Shown: positions 21,383-32,890 of the stretch, in pieces
How positions within the stretch are numbered: the stretch's first letter is position 1
Layout of the letters: each line of letters begins with the position of its first letter
NCBI GenBank assembly: GCA_964017195.1
Contig: OZ024893.1
Coordinates: 53,099,415 to 53,163,414, forward strand
DNA from: Siderastrea radians
Taxonomy: Eukaryota; Cnidaria; Anthozoa; Scleractinia; Rhizangiidae
DNA: 64,000 bases
Direction of reading: 5' to 3'
Made by a program: the position numbers and the translations under genes
Notes under the pieces: model-generated
Told to the model about the DNA's origin: nothing
Database searches by the model: none
What the model saw: the letters and a program-made list of their open reading frames with translations, nothing else

Positions 21383-23292
21383 ACTGTGATGATGATGGTT
21401 CACCTGCACTATTTGCGTCTCCGATAGTAGTAATGGGTAACTGAATCGAAATGACACGTGCGATGTTGTAAAAAAAAAAATGAAGTTTTGGCTTTGCGTT
21501 TTAAAAACACACCGAGTGATAGTGACGTCATTAGAAAAAGGAGTGAGAATCTTGGACGACTTTTGCATATGACGAAGGACGGACGAAACCGGCAGAAAGC
21601 TAGCAAAATTGACCAGACGGGACGAGGTCAAATGACAGCTAGCAACATACAAAAAGGGAGAAGGAACGCCACGGCTTTATTTATAAATAGTAGAGACGAA
21701 GTGAAGAAATTTTGCTGATTAATGCCTAGGATATAAGCCCCATATCAAGCCAATTAGAAGAGGGTTCAAAGGTTCGTTCATCGAACGCATGCATGCCCTG
21801 ATTTTCCCAAGCGTGAAAAGGGATGAAATCTTTTCGAAGTTTCCAACCATTGACAAAGACAGTGTCTCTTTCCTTTACTTTTGCACGAATTGTTGAGTTT
21901 AGTGTCTTCTGGCTAGGGCTTCATCTCAAAAACTCTTAAAGGCTTTTTAATATTGTATTCAAGTAAGTCATTTTCCCTCTTTAAATAGTAAGCCGATAAG
22001 TGTTATTACCTTAATTTCAAATATTGGATCTTTTCCCCTGGTTAAATTGTCTAATTTGTAAAACCGCAAAACATACCATACGTTAAAAACACCCTCCTGC
22101 ATTCTTCTAAAAATGTTATGAAAATTTATTTTTGTATACCTTTGGTAGTTTTGTTACCAAATTCTTCTATTATTTAAGAAACCTTAGGTACCTATATATA
22201 TATACATGTTATTCTTGTGGTCAGCAGCCTTGGGTTTTAATTTATGTTGCCATTATATCCGGAATAGTCTCCCTCGAAACCTAAGTCAGAAAACCTCTTA
22301 GGGGCTTCCGAAAAAGACGATCAAAGCCATATTTCTTCATTGGGCTCCCACACAGTTAAACCACGTAAAGCGGTGAAATTTCTTTTCCCTTCATTATTTT
22401 TAACTTGTATTGGAGATTTCCTGTATCTAGAATAAAGTGTACATCTACTTTTGTATCCAAAGGAACTCTAACATTCTATCATGTCTATGCTCGGTATATT
22501 TTGTGTCATTTCCAAATTTTTTGAATAAGTTGGAGTCATGGACTGGGCAATTTTAATGTGACCTAGAATTTACTAGATTTTACTTGATTAAGGTTTCAAA
22601 CGTAAGAGTTTCGTCGGGTAGATAACTCGTCGTTTCAAAAGAAAAGTTGCTTCTTCCTCAAGCGATAACATTTTTATTTATTTTTTAATGTTTCAGCACA
22701 ATATGGCTGCAACTTTTATCATATTTATCTCCAAGATCAGCTCCTCTCATTCGAGAACTTATCATGAGTCAGGAATCATAACAGCATGGCGATATTGGTC
22801 TGGTCCTCTTTCCCATGTCACTCGTCTATTTGCTTGCTGTGGCGGTGGTTGGCAATTAAGATATCATTAATCACATATTTTAAAAAGATATGATGAAACC
22901 AAACAAACACATTCCCAATTTCAAGGTTTGAAAAGGTTAACCGCAATAATTAACGTTACTTTGAAGTGTTTGTTTAAGAACAAACACAATTGTTTTAAGC
23001 GAGAATTCAATATCAGCTGAATAGTATATTAAGAAACGATTGAGAACAGAAATAATAAACAAGGTTTGGCTTCTAGAAAAGAAAGTGCAACTTTGGTAAG
23101 AACCAGGATTGTTAGAAATTAACAGATTTGCGCCATAATTACTTTTGATTGTGTGAAGACAACATGGGCAGTTCAAAAACATTGCAAACAACCTGCAGCC
23201 GAACACCGATGCTGTTGGTTTAATAAACGGACTGCCACATAATTTGCATGTTGGTATTTGTATTGGTTTCAATAACAGTTTATTTCCTTACA
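21383..23292. other. Intergenic sequence, no supported gene
   Basis: AT-rich. One segment, 22688-22870, follows an acceptor-like TTTAATGTTTCAG and contains an ATGGCTGC start with 55 codons to a stop, but it has no signal peptide, homology or donor. It is not called as a gene. Confidence 0.4.
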
Positions 23293-23326
23293 GGAATTGT
23301 CCGCGCTCAGCAGTTTTTCTGGCAAC

Positions 23327-24535
23327 ATGTCAATCCATGGAGTTTTTATGCTCGGTTTATTTCTTTTCCTCGTGACCAATGGTCAGGATCTCGTAGAGGA
23401 ACCTAATATAGCGAAGTTAATTGAAGAATTTGTAAAGGTACGTAAAATGTAGCGTAACTAAGCCTTGTGTTAAATGAGTATCTAGTATTGCTTAACCTTA
23501 CAAGTCTTGTTTTGAATTATAATCATCTTCTTGGTGCGTTTATTCAACTTGTTCTGTTTATTTCAGCCTGGCTTGGACTGGGGATACATTCTGAATCCCT
23601 AAATTCATTCCTTTGGAGCCTGGGGGGTTCATGCAGATGCTTGATACCAATTCCAAATTCCAATTCTTTAATTAAGTGGCTTTCCCTGACAAAATAATCC
23701 CAACGAGATTTGTTTTTGTTTCATCTTTAGCAGGCTTCCGTGAGCGTGTAAACTTTGCATCTGGGGCGTTTTCGATTTAGCCTAAATTTTCGGTTTAAAA
23801 TTCAGTCCGGAAACTTTTCGTGTAAAATGGAAAGGCTTTTTCCATCCAGGCGAAGAACCTCGCTTCCAGTTCATGTACTGATGTGCAATCTTATTGGTAA
23901 GTCAATAACATTGATGGCGCACTGATACCAACAAAGTGGATGTTGTATTGCCCCTTCTTTCCGACATTAAGTGGACATTTTTGTCGAGTAGCGGAAATGA
24001 TTTTGACTTTGTTTCAATAGTAGCTACATGTTGTTGTTTTGCAAGAAAAAATTAAATAAAGCGCAAACTGTTTTAAGTCTACAGTACTGTGGACACGAGT
24101 TTAGAGTTTATAGGGCGAACAGTAGAAAACTAAATTTTGTGCAACTGGAACGGTAATTTCGTTCCCGACCGGTTGGAACGGAAAAAGTGAAGTACCTCGG
24201 AAAGTCGTCCGTTCGTTTGGGAAAATTTCCAGTGGATCTCCGCGCTTCATTTGCATTTCAGTTCGTTGTACCGAAAATTTTGGCTAAATGAAAAGCGCCC
24301 CTGATCAACAGTTAATTAAGTATGCAATTTGTCTAACCCAGAACTATTTAAATAGTTTAATTTTCATAATACATTCCTAATTGTTATTTTTGCTACTTTC
24401 CAGGCAGCATCTCCTGATTTTGTCAGTTTCTCCCATAGTGAAGGCTGCTGTATTTTTACCGCAAAATGGAATAATTGTCCCGCTTTCAACGTGAATATCG
24501 CAAATGTGACAGGCGTTGGAGTCACTGGATCCTAA
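23327..24535 (+). CDS. Small secreted protein, at least two coding exons
   Basis: Exon 1 (23327-23437) starts with an ATG encoding a textbook signal peptide (hydrophobic core VFMLGLFLFLVTNG, cleavage likely after NGQ). It continues into an acidic helix (LVEEPNIAKLIEEFVK) and ends at AAAG|GTACGT. Exon 2 (24404-24535) follows CTACTTTCCAG in phase 0, adds a GCC…C motif (EGCCIFTAKWNNCPAF), then Asn/Val/Gly-rich residues and TAA. The total is 80 residues. An acceptor at 23281-23293 (TTTCCTTACAG) suggests a 5' untranslated exon just upstream. The stop lies only 3 nt before a donor (TAAGAG|GTGAGC), and a third exon at 25436 is open in a different frame, so this allele may carry a reading-frame shift. 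The protein belongs to no family I recognise. It could be a secreted cysteine-containing peptide. Confidence 0.5.
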
Positions 24536-24538
24536 GAG

Positions 24539-25435
24539 GTGAGCCTCTGTTCACTTTTAATCGTTTCCCCCTAAACATGACACCTTTCTCTATGATACTA
24601 GTTTTGAAAATTCGGCTATTAATACATCAAAGAATCCTATCTTGTCGTAGTCTTTATTATATCTGTATGCTACAATTATATTTTGGCTTAGCGATAACAA
24701 ACACGGGAAAGAGTGTTTCATCAGGATATCCTAACACCGAGGAGTGGGTTGAAAAAACTCGAATCGTCAGTCAGTGTCATCACAAACAGTTCTTCTCACG
24801 ATTACACTCACCCGGACGACCATTTCACAAGACTTATGATACGACTCCTGGGTTAAAACTATTCACAGTTATACTGAATCCTAGGGATTAAGCATGGCTA
24901 ATACAATACACGAAACGGAAGTTGATTTGTTGAAAGACGTCACGTCAAAATTACTTTAAGAAAGAAATGCCGAAAAACAAACTCCTCCCACTGCTCTGTC
25001 AAAGGAAGTTGAAAAACAAGTACCCCTATGACGTGGATTGAAAGAAATAATTTTCTTTACTTTTTGTTGTCACAGTTAAAACAAAATAATGGGGTTTCAG
25101 TACAAACTTCTAAACGACATTGTTTTCACTAATAAAAAACAGTTCCGATTTAAAATGATTGATCTACTTCTGTGCTCCTTTTGTAAGAAAGAGGTGAAAT
25201 CCCTCAAACATTTACAGCTACAGTGGACTGTAACTGAAGGCTTTTGAAAAGTCTTCACATCTTGGAAATTACATAAATTTAGAAGCTCTGACATTAAAAT
25301 TCTAATACAAAGCATAAATGATCGACTGCTATATTGAAGTGGGCGTGAAAAGAATCCTAATCAGCCCCATAACTATTTAAGGCCTTATTTGAGTGTTAAT
25401 TTGAGGTATTGAGAAAGTGTACTTTTTTTTTTCAG
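24539..25435. other. Intron with a segment shared with the downstream duplication
   Basis: 24670-24790 (TATTTTGGCTTAGCGATAAC…CATCAGGATATCCTAACACC) recurs at about 29307-29440 with few differences. This links the intron to the tandem duplication further on. The rest is AT-rich without recognisable content. Confidence 0.6.
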
Positions 25436-25563
25436 CTGGATATTTGACGTCAAGCAGCTGTGCCGGAAAACAGATGGCTGTTTTTCAAAGAGCTTTTCTA
25501 AAGAAAAGCAAGAACCTAGCCATTGAGAAACATTTCAGGCCACGGAATCTCTTTGTTTATTAA
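25436..25563 (+). other. Probable 3' terminal exon of the 23327 gene
   Basis: This exon follows a strong acceptor (CTTTTTTTTTTCAG), and AATAAA is at 25570-25575. Joined to the exon-2 donor at 24538, it continues a second frame that is open in exon 2 from 24475 (REYRKCDRRWSHWILR). That frame runs through SSSCAGKQMAVFQRAFLKKS to a TAA at 25561-25563, giving a basic, Cys-containing C-terminal region. In the frame set by exon 1 it is untranslated. Either it is a 3' UTR, or the gene has suffered a 1-2 nt frameshift near 24470 and once encoded this tail. Confidence 0.45.
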
Positions 25564-25575
25564 ATGAAAAATAAA

Positions 25576-26146
25576 TTATACTGTTACCTGTTATGTCACT
25601 TTGTTATGTATGCGTATGATTAACCTTTATACGATTTAGTTACAATATCTCTGTACAGTTATAAGTCCATTTTTCAAAAATAATGCCGGGCAGTTCTAGC
25701 AAAACTAACAGACTAAAACATGACATAGCGTGGGCAAATCATTCTATGGATGGGTCTTGGGAAACGACTTGGAAGAGAGGGTGGGGTTACTCCCTTGTAA
25801 AAACTAAACATGCAGGTGATAGGCGTTTCTAAAGGATATCGAATCTTGTTTCGGTCAATAAACTTTACCTCGTTCCAAAGCAGGCGGTGGCTGGTCTTGC
25901 TGGCTTGCTCAGAAAAGGCGGAGGTCTCGGTACGAGGGAGTCGTATATCCCTGTCATGCTCTTTAGTCCAGTCTCCGGTATAGATCATCCTACAAATCTC
26001 AAGTGACCACATCGTGAGACAAACGATATACACTTTATTGTTATCGTATTTACCACGATGAATAATAACCACCTTTTTCACGTAATACGCTTTTGGCTAA
26101 AAACATTGTGATTTTAGCAGTATGGTCTCTAATAAACTTTAAACCT
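25576..26146. other. Non-coding sequence, nothing recognised
   Basis: Lies between the terminal exon at 25436 and the start of the duplicated block at 26147. No exon or repeat family identified. Confidence 0.4.
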
Positions 26147-26989
26147 TTCTCACATACAAATTTCCTACCATATGTGCGATTTGATGGGAAAAAAGATGTG
26201 ATCTCAACTGAGGACACACGACAAAAACGAGTAAAAAATACTTTTTACGGTGATCAATTTTAAAAATGCAGAAAAGGGAACATTTCGGAACATCAAGCGG
26301 AAAAATGAAAATAAAAATTCTCTCTACTAAAAAAAAATTCAACATTTTTTCAAAACCTGTAAGAAGAAAAATCAAACAAGTAACATACAGATGGTATAGC
26401 ATGGGAGTGGGGTTTATTTTTCTTCCAGATGAGTAATTTCTATGCTAATTTCCTCTTTTATATGCTCAAAAGTTTTCTTTTTTTATGTTCGAGAATGTTC
26501 ATGGTCTTATCGACGGCCATATTTTCGCAGTCTGATATATTGAGTCCTCATATGCATTGTCAAGACACAACTCAGTTAAAATGTTTAGGTTGCGGATTTT
26601 ATGCCAAGATGAAAGTATATTATTTTAAAAAATAAATATTTTACTGGCTGCTAAGAAAACCTGTTACTCGCCTAAGCTAAATAAATTGTTGGCAAAAAAC
26701 TAATTAAGAGAAGATGTTGACAGGTTTCTGCATATTTAAAAGACATATTTTCTCAGTGTCCCTGTGTTCCTTTTCTTATGTTGTGTTCTTTACAAAAGGT
26801 ATTGGACAGGAAAATCGAAAATAGACGTTAACAGCTGCCTTTAAAGATAATTTGGCAATAATAGAAAACACATCATCATCAAAAAACATTTCATAGCAGA
26901 CGACGGAATTTTTTCTCCATCTCTTCCCAGCTGCGTACCCGCGTACATTGGTATTTGATAGCGTCATCCTTATCGGGCCAATTAGAATG

Positions 26990-27072
26990 CAACAGGCAAG
27001 AGAGGTGGAGTCGTCAAGCTCCACCTTTGTTTTGTGACAGCTGTCAGCTCCTCTTCCACAGTTCTTGTATTG
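26990..27072 (+). promoter_or_regulatory. Predicted 5' leader exon and promoter of peptide gene A
   Basis: The segment CCACCTTTGTTTTGTGACAG…CTTGTATTG ends in G|GTAAGT. The next acceptor, TTTATTAG, lies just upstream of the ATG at 27206. The same arrangement occurs in copy B (30326-30390), where the donor is GTCAGT. Conservation of this block between paralogues supports a non-coding first exon. No clear TATA box was seen. Confidence 0.45.
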
Positions 27073-27205
27073 GTAAGTTCAACTAAACCATCAGAAAGTT
27101 GTCAATAAAATGTCAAACAAACGACCAAAAGCTCATAAAAAGCGACTTTATTAGGTTTCAACTGTGAGCAAAACTGTAAACGGGAGGAAAGTTCAAAATA
27201 TCAAA

Positions 27206-28502
27206 ATGAAGAAAACTGCCGTAATGTGTTGCATTCTGCTGTTTCTGTCATCGATTTTGACTGTTGGAAGCGGCATGGGACCAATGAAGAAAATAACAAA
27301 ACCACCCAGCAAATCTAAGGTAATCGTAAAGGTTTCTGCAGGCATATTGAAGGAAAATTACCAAGTTTGCCGTTCTTAATGCGTCTTAATCTTAACTTGC
27401 CTTAAACTTCTATTTTTTTATCGATTGTAGTTTTTCCTTTTTTTTATATGTCTTGCTAGTGTACGTTTTCTCGCTTAGATTAGTTTTGAAGGAAATTCCG
27501 TATGTTTCATGAATGATAGCCCCGTTCCATTCCGGCTATGCTTTCTCAGCTAATCTCTATTTTAAGCGTTTGTTTTTAGTAACGTCTTTAAAAAAGTGGA
27601 GTAACCGTTAAGTGCATTTCGTTGAAAAATTCTTATTTCAACACACAAACAATCTCTCTCATGCTTTAGAATAGTGGTGATGATGGCGACAGCTACTTTG
27701 AGGACACGAAGAGCAAACAAATGATGGAGGTACGAATCATGGAAGCAGCTATTTTTTCCTGGCGCTGAAAAATTGCCACGCCTTCAAAGTTTTGTTGCAG
27801 CTATTTGGAAGAAAAAACATTATGGCCGCTTCAATAGAGGGCGTTAACTCTAAGACCGTTCTTTTTTATGTGTTAAGTTTTGCCTGTTATCATATTAAAC
27901 TCCAGTTCATATAGCATACAGTTTTAAATGTTTTAACGCCTTTTGCAGCTAATATAAAACAAAAACATCATGGCCGCTTTAATTATTGGAGCCTGTTAAA
28001 ACTCTAAGCGATGCAAATCCAGACCCAAAGGTTTTCACTACGTGAAGATTTAGGCACATTTCAGCACTTTGCTTCATCTTGAATGTGTAGCACGTATAGC
28101 ACTCTGTTTTAATCATTCGGTTCCCTTTATTGAATTAGTATAAAGGCATGTTAAGTTACATACAAATCCATCGAAGACAGTTTAACTTTCATTTGTTTTG
28201 TCATGCATATAATTTCATACAATTGACATCTTGACCTATCGCTAAGAGTGAGAAGAAGCAATTTAAAATGTTTCTTTTAGCTTATCAAGTCTTAGTTCAA
28301 CTCATTTAAAGAGGGAGATCTCATAAAAATGCTAAGCCATCTGTGCTAGCGATCGACATGTGTTTGAATTTGGTCAAGCAGGTCCAGTTCTGTGAGTAAT
28401 TTACATTTCTTTGTTGTTTTTACTGTACAGGAGAAGCGGGCATTGATCAAAAGAAACATTTGCTTAGCTGCCCGTGCATTAGACTGCGACAGGGAACTTT
28501 AA
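27206..28502 (+). CDS. Secreted prepropeptide-like gene, copy A (three coding exons)
   Basis: Exons 27206-27319, 27670-27729 and 28431-28502 have donors AAG|GTAATC and GAG|GTACGA and acceptors GCTTTAG and TACTGTACAG. All joins are phase 0, giving 81 residues. Exon 1 encodes a signal peptide (MKKTAVMCCILLFLSSILTV) and a short basic/proline-rich segment. Exon 2 encodes an acidic spacer (NSGDDGDSYFEDTKSKQMME). Exon 3 begins EKRALIKRNIC, so two Lys-Arg sites precede a C-terminal peptide NICLAARALDCDREL in which two cysteines eight residues apart could form one loop. AATAAA is at 28606-28611. Compared with copy B, a CAA codon has become TAA, trimming three residues (QYE). The architecture (signal, acidic spacer, dibasic sites, short Cys-pair peptide) is that of a processed neuropeptide, hormone or defence-type precursor; which of these it is cannot be told from sequence. 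No homologue was recognised. Confidence 0.65.
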
Positions 28503-29270
28503 TATGAATAAATGGAAACAATGCCTGATTATCCAAAAGGAGGACACTCAAAACAGAAGTATCATTCACTTAAGAATGTGCAAGTTAAATAAAAGAAAGA
28601 TGAAAAATAAATGAGCATAAAATGTATTAGTCGAAGTTGTCAGTCCTTTACTTATTTTCCCATCATAGGCTTGAAAAATTAAATTCAAATCCATCGCCCT
28701 CCCCCAACCAATGAACTTTGCTCGCTTTTTATGAATCATTCTCAACAAAGTCAAGTTGCTGTGTTTAAATAAAATTGAATTGAAATTGAAAATTGAAATC
28801 TTTAAAGGGATATATAGTCTAAAATAACTGTAAATCTGAGATGAGCCGCCCAGGCACTTAACTGCGCAAATATTATAGATCATCTCTGCGTAGAATCTTT
28901 GTTTAATCATCCCAAACAACAACAACAACAAACAAATAAACAAAAATGGGGAGAGGGTGGTATAAACGAAAAAGGAATTTTTTTCAATTCGTCGTATTGT
29001 ATTAAAAAAAAAAAAAAGGAAAGAAAAAAGGGAGGGGAGGGGTCCCTAACTGGACTTGCCAAATGTCGACCCTCGCTAACCAGTTATGAGCGGTAAAGTC
29101 ACGCAAGCAATTTAAGAGTGATTTACTAGGTTGCAAATGAAGAAACTGTAACATACTTAAAGGGAGTATTAGGAAATCCACATTCCAGCTTAAGGATTAC
29201 AGTAAAAAAGAGCAAGCGAGATCTGAAGTCATTTTGACCGCTTCCCTCATTATCTCTTGAAGATTTTAAT
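28503..29270. other. 3' flank of copy A
   Basis: Contains the polyadenylation signal, the intact TA site (28653-28654) matching the insertion point of the Tc1-like element in copy B, a short ATTGAAATTGAAAATTGAAA repeat (about 28770-28800) and a purine-rich AAAAAAGGAAAGAAAAAAGG stretch near 29000-29040. No gene. Confidence 0.6.
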
Positions 29271-30535
29271 GTTTAAAAACATTTCATTAAATGCGACCTT
29301 ACTGTCACAATTATTATACTTTGGCTTAGCGATAACAATATGTAATATATCATTACGAGAAAGAGTGTTTCATCAGGATATCCTAACACCGAGAAGTGGG
29401 TTGAAAAAACTCGAATCGTCGTCAGTCAGTGTCATCACAAGTTTCTACCACATGTTCGATTCGATGGGAAAAAAGAAATGATCTCAACTGAGGACACATG
29501 ACAAAAACGATCGAGTAAAAATACTTTATACGGTGATCGATTTTAAAAATGCAGGAAAATGGAACATTTCGGAACATCAAGCGGAAAAATGAAAATAAAA
29601 ATTCTCTCTACGAACAAAAAAATGCAACATTTTTTTCAAAACCTGTATCATGAAAAATAAAACAGGTAACATACAGATGGTTAGCGCATGGGGGGGGGGG
29701 GTGTATTTTTCTCCCGGATGAGTAATTTCTATGCTAATTTCCTTATTTATGTGCGCCGAAATTTTTTCTTTTTTTATGTTCGAGAATGTTCATGGTTTTC
29801 TCGACGGCCATATTTTTTTGGTATGATATCTTTACTTACATAACTGAGTCCTCCTATGCATTGTCTAGACACAAATCAGTTAAACTGTTTAGGTTGCGAA
29901 TTTTATGCAAGGTGAAAATATAATATTATTTTTTTAAAAAAAGCTATTTTCCGGCTGCTAAGAAAACTTATTACTTGCCAAAGCTAAATAAATTGTTGGC
30001 AAAAAACTAATTAACAGACAGCTGTTGACGGGTTTCCGCAGCCCATTTAAAAGACATATTATCTCCGTGTCACTATGTTCCTCTCCAATGTTGTGTTCTT
30101 TACACAAGGCATTCGACAGGGAAATTAAGGATAGACGTTATCGGCTGCCTTCAAAGATAATTTGGTAATAATAGAAAACAAATTATCGTCAAAAAACGTT
30201 TCATAGTAGACGACAGAATTTGTTCTTCACCTCTCCCCAGCTGCGTACCTTACATTGATATTTGATGGTGTTGATAGCGTCAGCATCATCTGGCCAATTA
30301 GAAAGGAAGAAGTAAAAGAGGTGGAGTCGTCAAACTCCATCTTTGTTTTGTGACAGCTGCCAACTCCTCTTCCACAGAACTTGCATTGGTCAGTTCAAAC
30401 CAAACCATCAGAAATATGTTAATAACATGTCATAATAATAGACTTTTTCAGGTCTCAACTGCGAGAAAAGCTATTGTTACAGTAGCTAAAACTGTAAACG
30501 GGAAGAAATATCTGAAAACGATTCCAAACATCAAA

Positions 30536-31785
30536 ATGAAGAAAGCTGCCGTGGTGTATTGTATTCTGTTATTTCTGTCATCGATTTTGACTGTTGGAAA
30601 TAGCTTGGGACCAATGATACGGATACCAAAACCCAGCGAGCCGCCTGAGGTAAGTCAATATTTAGCGGCAGTTTCTTGCTAAAAAAATTAGAAATTTGTC
30701 GTTTGTAATACGTCTTAATCCTAACTTGCCTTAAACATCCATCTTCTAGTCTATTATAGGTTCTTTTTTCCTTTTATGTCTTGCTCGTATATTTTCTCTC
30801 GCTCAGATTAGTCAGTTTTGATGGAAAATCCATATGTTTCATAAACGATAGCCCCGTTCCATTCTTTGCATTCTTCGCTAATGTCTCTTTTTCGTGATGT
30901 CTTTTTAGTAGAGTATTTTGTTGAAAAATTCCTATTTCAAAAACACTTTCTCTTTAGCAGAGTGGTGATGATGGCGACAGCTACTTTAAGGACACGAACA
31001 GCAAACAGTGGCAGACTGATAGCTTTTCTTTCTGACGTTTAAAATTTCCTACAGTCCTTCAGAGATTCAGAAAAAACATTATGGCTGCTTAATAGAGGGC
31101 GTTAACTCTACGACGGGTTTTCTTTATGTGTTGAGTTTTGTCTGTTGTCATTTTAAACTCCGGTTCATATATAGGAAACAGTTTTAAATGTTTTAACTCC
31201 TTTTGCAGCCAGTGTACAACAAAAACCGTCATGGCCGCTTTAATTATTGGAACCTGTTAAAACTCTAAGCGATGCAAACCAAGACCCAAATTAAAGGTTT
31301 TTCATTACGTGAAGATTTAGGCACATTTAAGCACTTTGCTTCATCTTTATTGAGTTAAATATATAGCACGTATAGCACTCTGTTTTAATCGTGCGGTTCC
31401 CTTTTTGCGTTAGTGTAAAGTCCTGTTAAGTTACATACAATTCCATCGAAGACAGGTTAACGTTCTTTTTTTTTCATGCATATAACCGTTATTGCAATTG
31501 ACATCTATCGCTAAAGATGAGAAGTAAGCAATTTAAAATGATTCTTCTAGCTTATCAAGTCTTAGTTCAATTCAGTAAAACAGGGAGATCTCACAAAAAT
31601 GCTGAGCCATCTGTGCTAGTGATCGATGGGTTTTTGAATTTGGTCAAGCAGGTCCAGTTCTGCGAGTAATTTACATTTCTGTACTTGTTCTCTTTACTGT
31701 ACAGGAGAAGCGGGCATTGATCAAAAGAAACATTTGCTTAGCTGCCCGTGCATTGGACTGCGACAGGGAACTTCAATATGAATAA
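30536..31785 (+). CDS. Secreted prepropeptide-like gene, copy B
   Basis: Exon 1 (30536-30649) encodes MKKAAVVYCILLFLSSILTV plus a Pro-rich segment and ends at GAG|GTAAGT. Exon 3 (31705-31785) encodes the same Lys-Arg-flanked C-terminal peptide as copy A, extended by QYE, with AATAAA at 31866-31871. The middle exon (from 30958, QSGDDGDSYFKDTN…) has lost the donor found in copy A: about 20 bp around it are deleted or rearranged, and its frame runs to a TGA at 31033-31035. Because exons 1 and 3 are both phase 0, skipping the damaged exon would give a shortened but in-frame precursor of 64 residues. If it is not skipped, the gene encodes only the signal peptide and acidic spacer. It may be functional by skipping or be an early pseudogene. 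Confidence 0.55.
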
Positions 31786-31914
31786 GTGGAAACCAGAAGG
31801 AGGATACTCAAAACAGAAGTATCCTTCGCTCAAGATTGTGCAAGTTAAAGAAAATAAAGATGAAGAATAAATGAGCATGAAATGTATTAATCGAAGTTGT
31901 CAGTCCTTTGCTTA

Positions 31915-32772
31915 CTACCATTTTCGTTCAACCCTGAAGCGTGACGATTTTTTCGCGTATGTTTACTTTTCGAACTTAACGGTTTTGTCTGGTTACGTGT
32001 CACGTTTGACCAATGAAACCTTGGCGGTTACGTTGCGAAACTGACAAGGTCCATGGTGCCATTCGAACATGTTTTGTTCACGTGCTCTGAGACTTTTCAG
32101 GTTTTGCTGCACGAAAGTCTTTTAGTTTTAGCAGAGAAGATGCGAAAAAAACTGAATTAAAACAAGTTAACAAGTTTGGAAGGAGTTACCGTCCAGAAGT
32201 CGCTTTAGATCAAGATTTAAAATGCTCCATCATTGACAGAATTATCAGTGAAGGAGGTGACCAATTTACGGGTTATATTCCACGGCGTTTTACACAATTT
32301 GCGAACGAGTTACGTGACCGTAACCACCACAAAATCTGTATGGTACGGATACTGGGACGTAATGCAAACATTAGCAAAGCCTAAAGAGGCCTGATATCTG
32401 AAAAAATTACAGAAAGATGACCTTGAACTCATCGAAGTATTGAAAGTCCACTCCCCATCTATCTCCCTTTCCCAAATCATCGAGGAGTTAGAGCAGTTTG
32501 GAGCACAACAAATTTCAATGTCGGCCGTTTCGCAGACCATAAAGTTTCAAAGCACGTGAACAAAGCATGCTCCCCCGCACGGAAAACCTGAAACGTTTCA
32601 GAGGACGTGAACAAAACATGTTCGAATAGCGCCCAGAACCCTGTCAATTTCGCGACATAACCGCCAACATTTCATTGGTGAAAAGTGACACGTAACCAGA
32701 CAAAACCGTTAAGTTTGAAAAGTAAACATACGCGAAAAATCGTCACGCTTCAGGGTTGAACGAAAATGGTAG
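31915..32772 (+). mobile_element. Tc1/mariner-type (IS630-like) element, 858 bp, TA target duplication
   Basis: TIRs of about 200 bp start CTACCATTTTCGTTCAACCC and are nearly identical in inverted orientation. The element is flanked by TA at 31913-31914 and 32773-32774, and the paralogous site in copy A (28653-28654) has a single TA, proving insertion. Inside is a decayed N-terminal transposase region in two frames: SYRPEVALDQDLKCSIIDRI…, then, after stops, LELIEVLKVHSPSISLSQII EELEQFGAQQISMSAVSQTI, written here as two adjoining parts. That is the second helix-turn-helix pattern (ISLSxIxxELxxxG…ISxSxVSxxI) of IS630/Tc1 transposases. The catalytic DDE domain is missing, so it is a non-autonomous internally deleted copy. 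Confidence 0.9.
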
Positions 32773-32890
32773 TATTTTCCTATCACATGGAATTTACGGG
32801 TGATCTAGGTTGCAAACGAAGATAATGTAACTTACTTAAAGGTAGTATTAGGAAGTCCACATCCCTTATCTCTTGGAGATCAAACTTTTC

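Larger units (their letters stand above)
26147..29270. repeat. Tandem segmental duplication, copy A
   Basis: From about 26147 (CACATACAAATTTCCTACCA) to about 28660, the sequence matches 29443-31905 almost base for base with small indels, covering promoter, all exons and introns of the prepropeptide gene. A further matching piece, 29108-29230 against 32800-32890 (TAGGTTGCAAA…ACTTAAAGG), shows the unit extends to about 29270. The intervening 28660-29107 is absent from copy B but partly resembles the flank of copy C near 35980-36060. Confidence 0.9.
29443..32890. repeat. Tandem segmental duplication, copy B
   Basis: Paralogue of 26147-29270 in the same orientation. Identity is high in exons and appreciable in introns, with scattered indels. 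It is interrupted at 31915-32772 by a Tc1-like insertion. The upstream joint near 29440 brings sequence related to 24670-24790 next to sequence related to 26150, so the duplication or a later deletion removed the intervening about 1.35 kb in this copy. Confidence 0.88.

Noticed and set aside
21458..21718. 86-codon basic frame downstream of the membrane-protein gene
   Set aside because: It lies in the 3' flank after the AATAAA signal, overlaps equally long minus-strand frames, and has no ATG in good context or homology.
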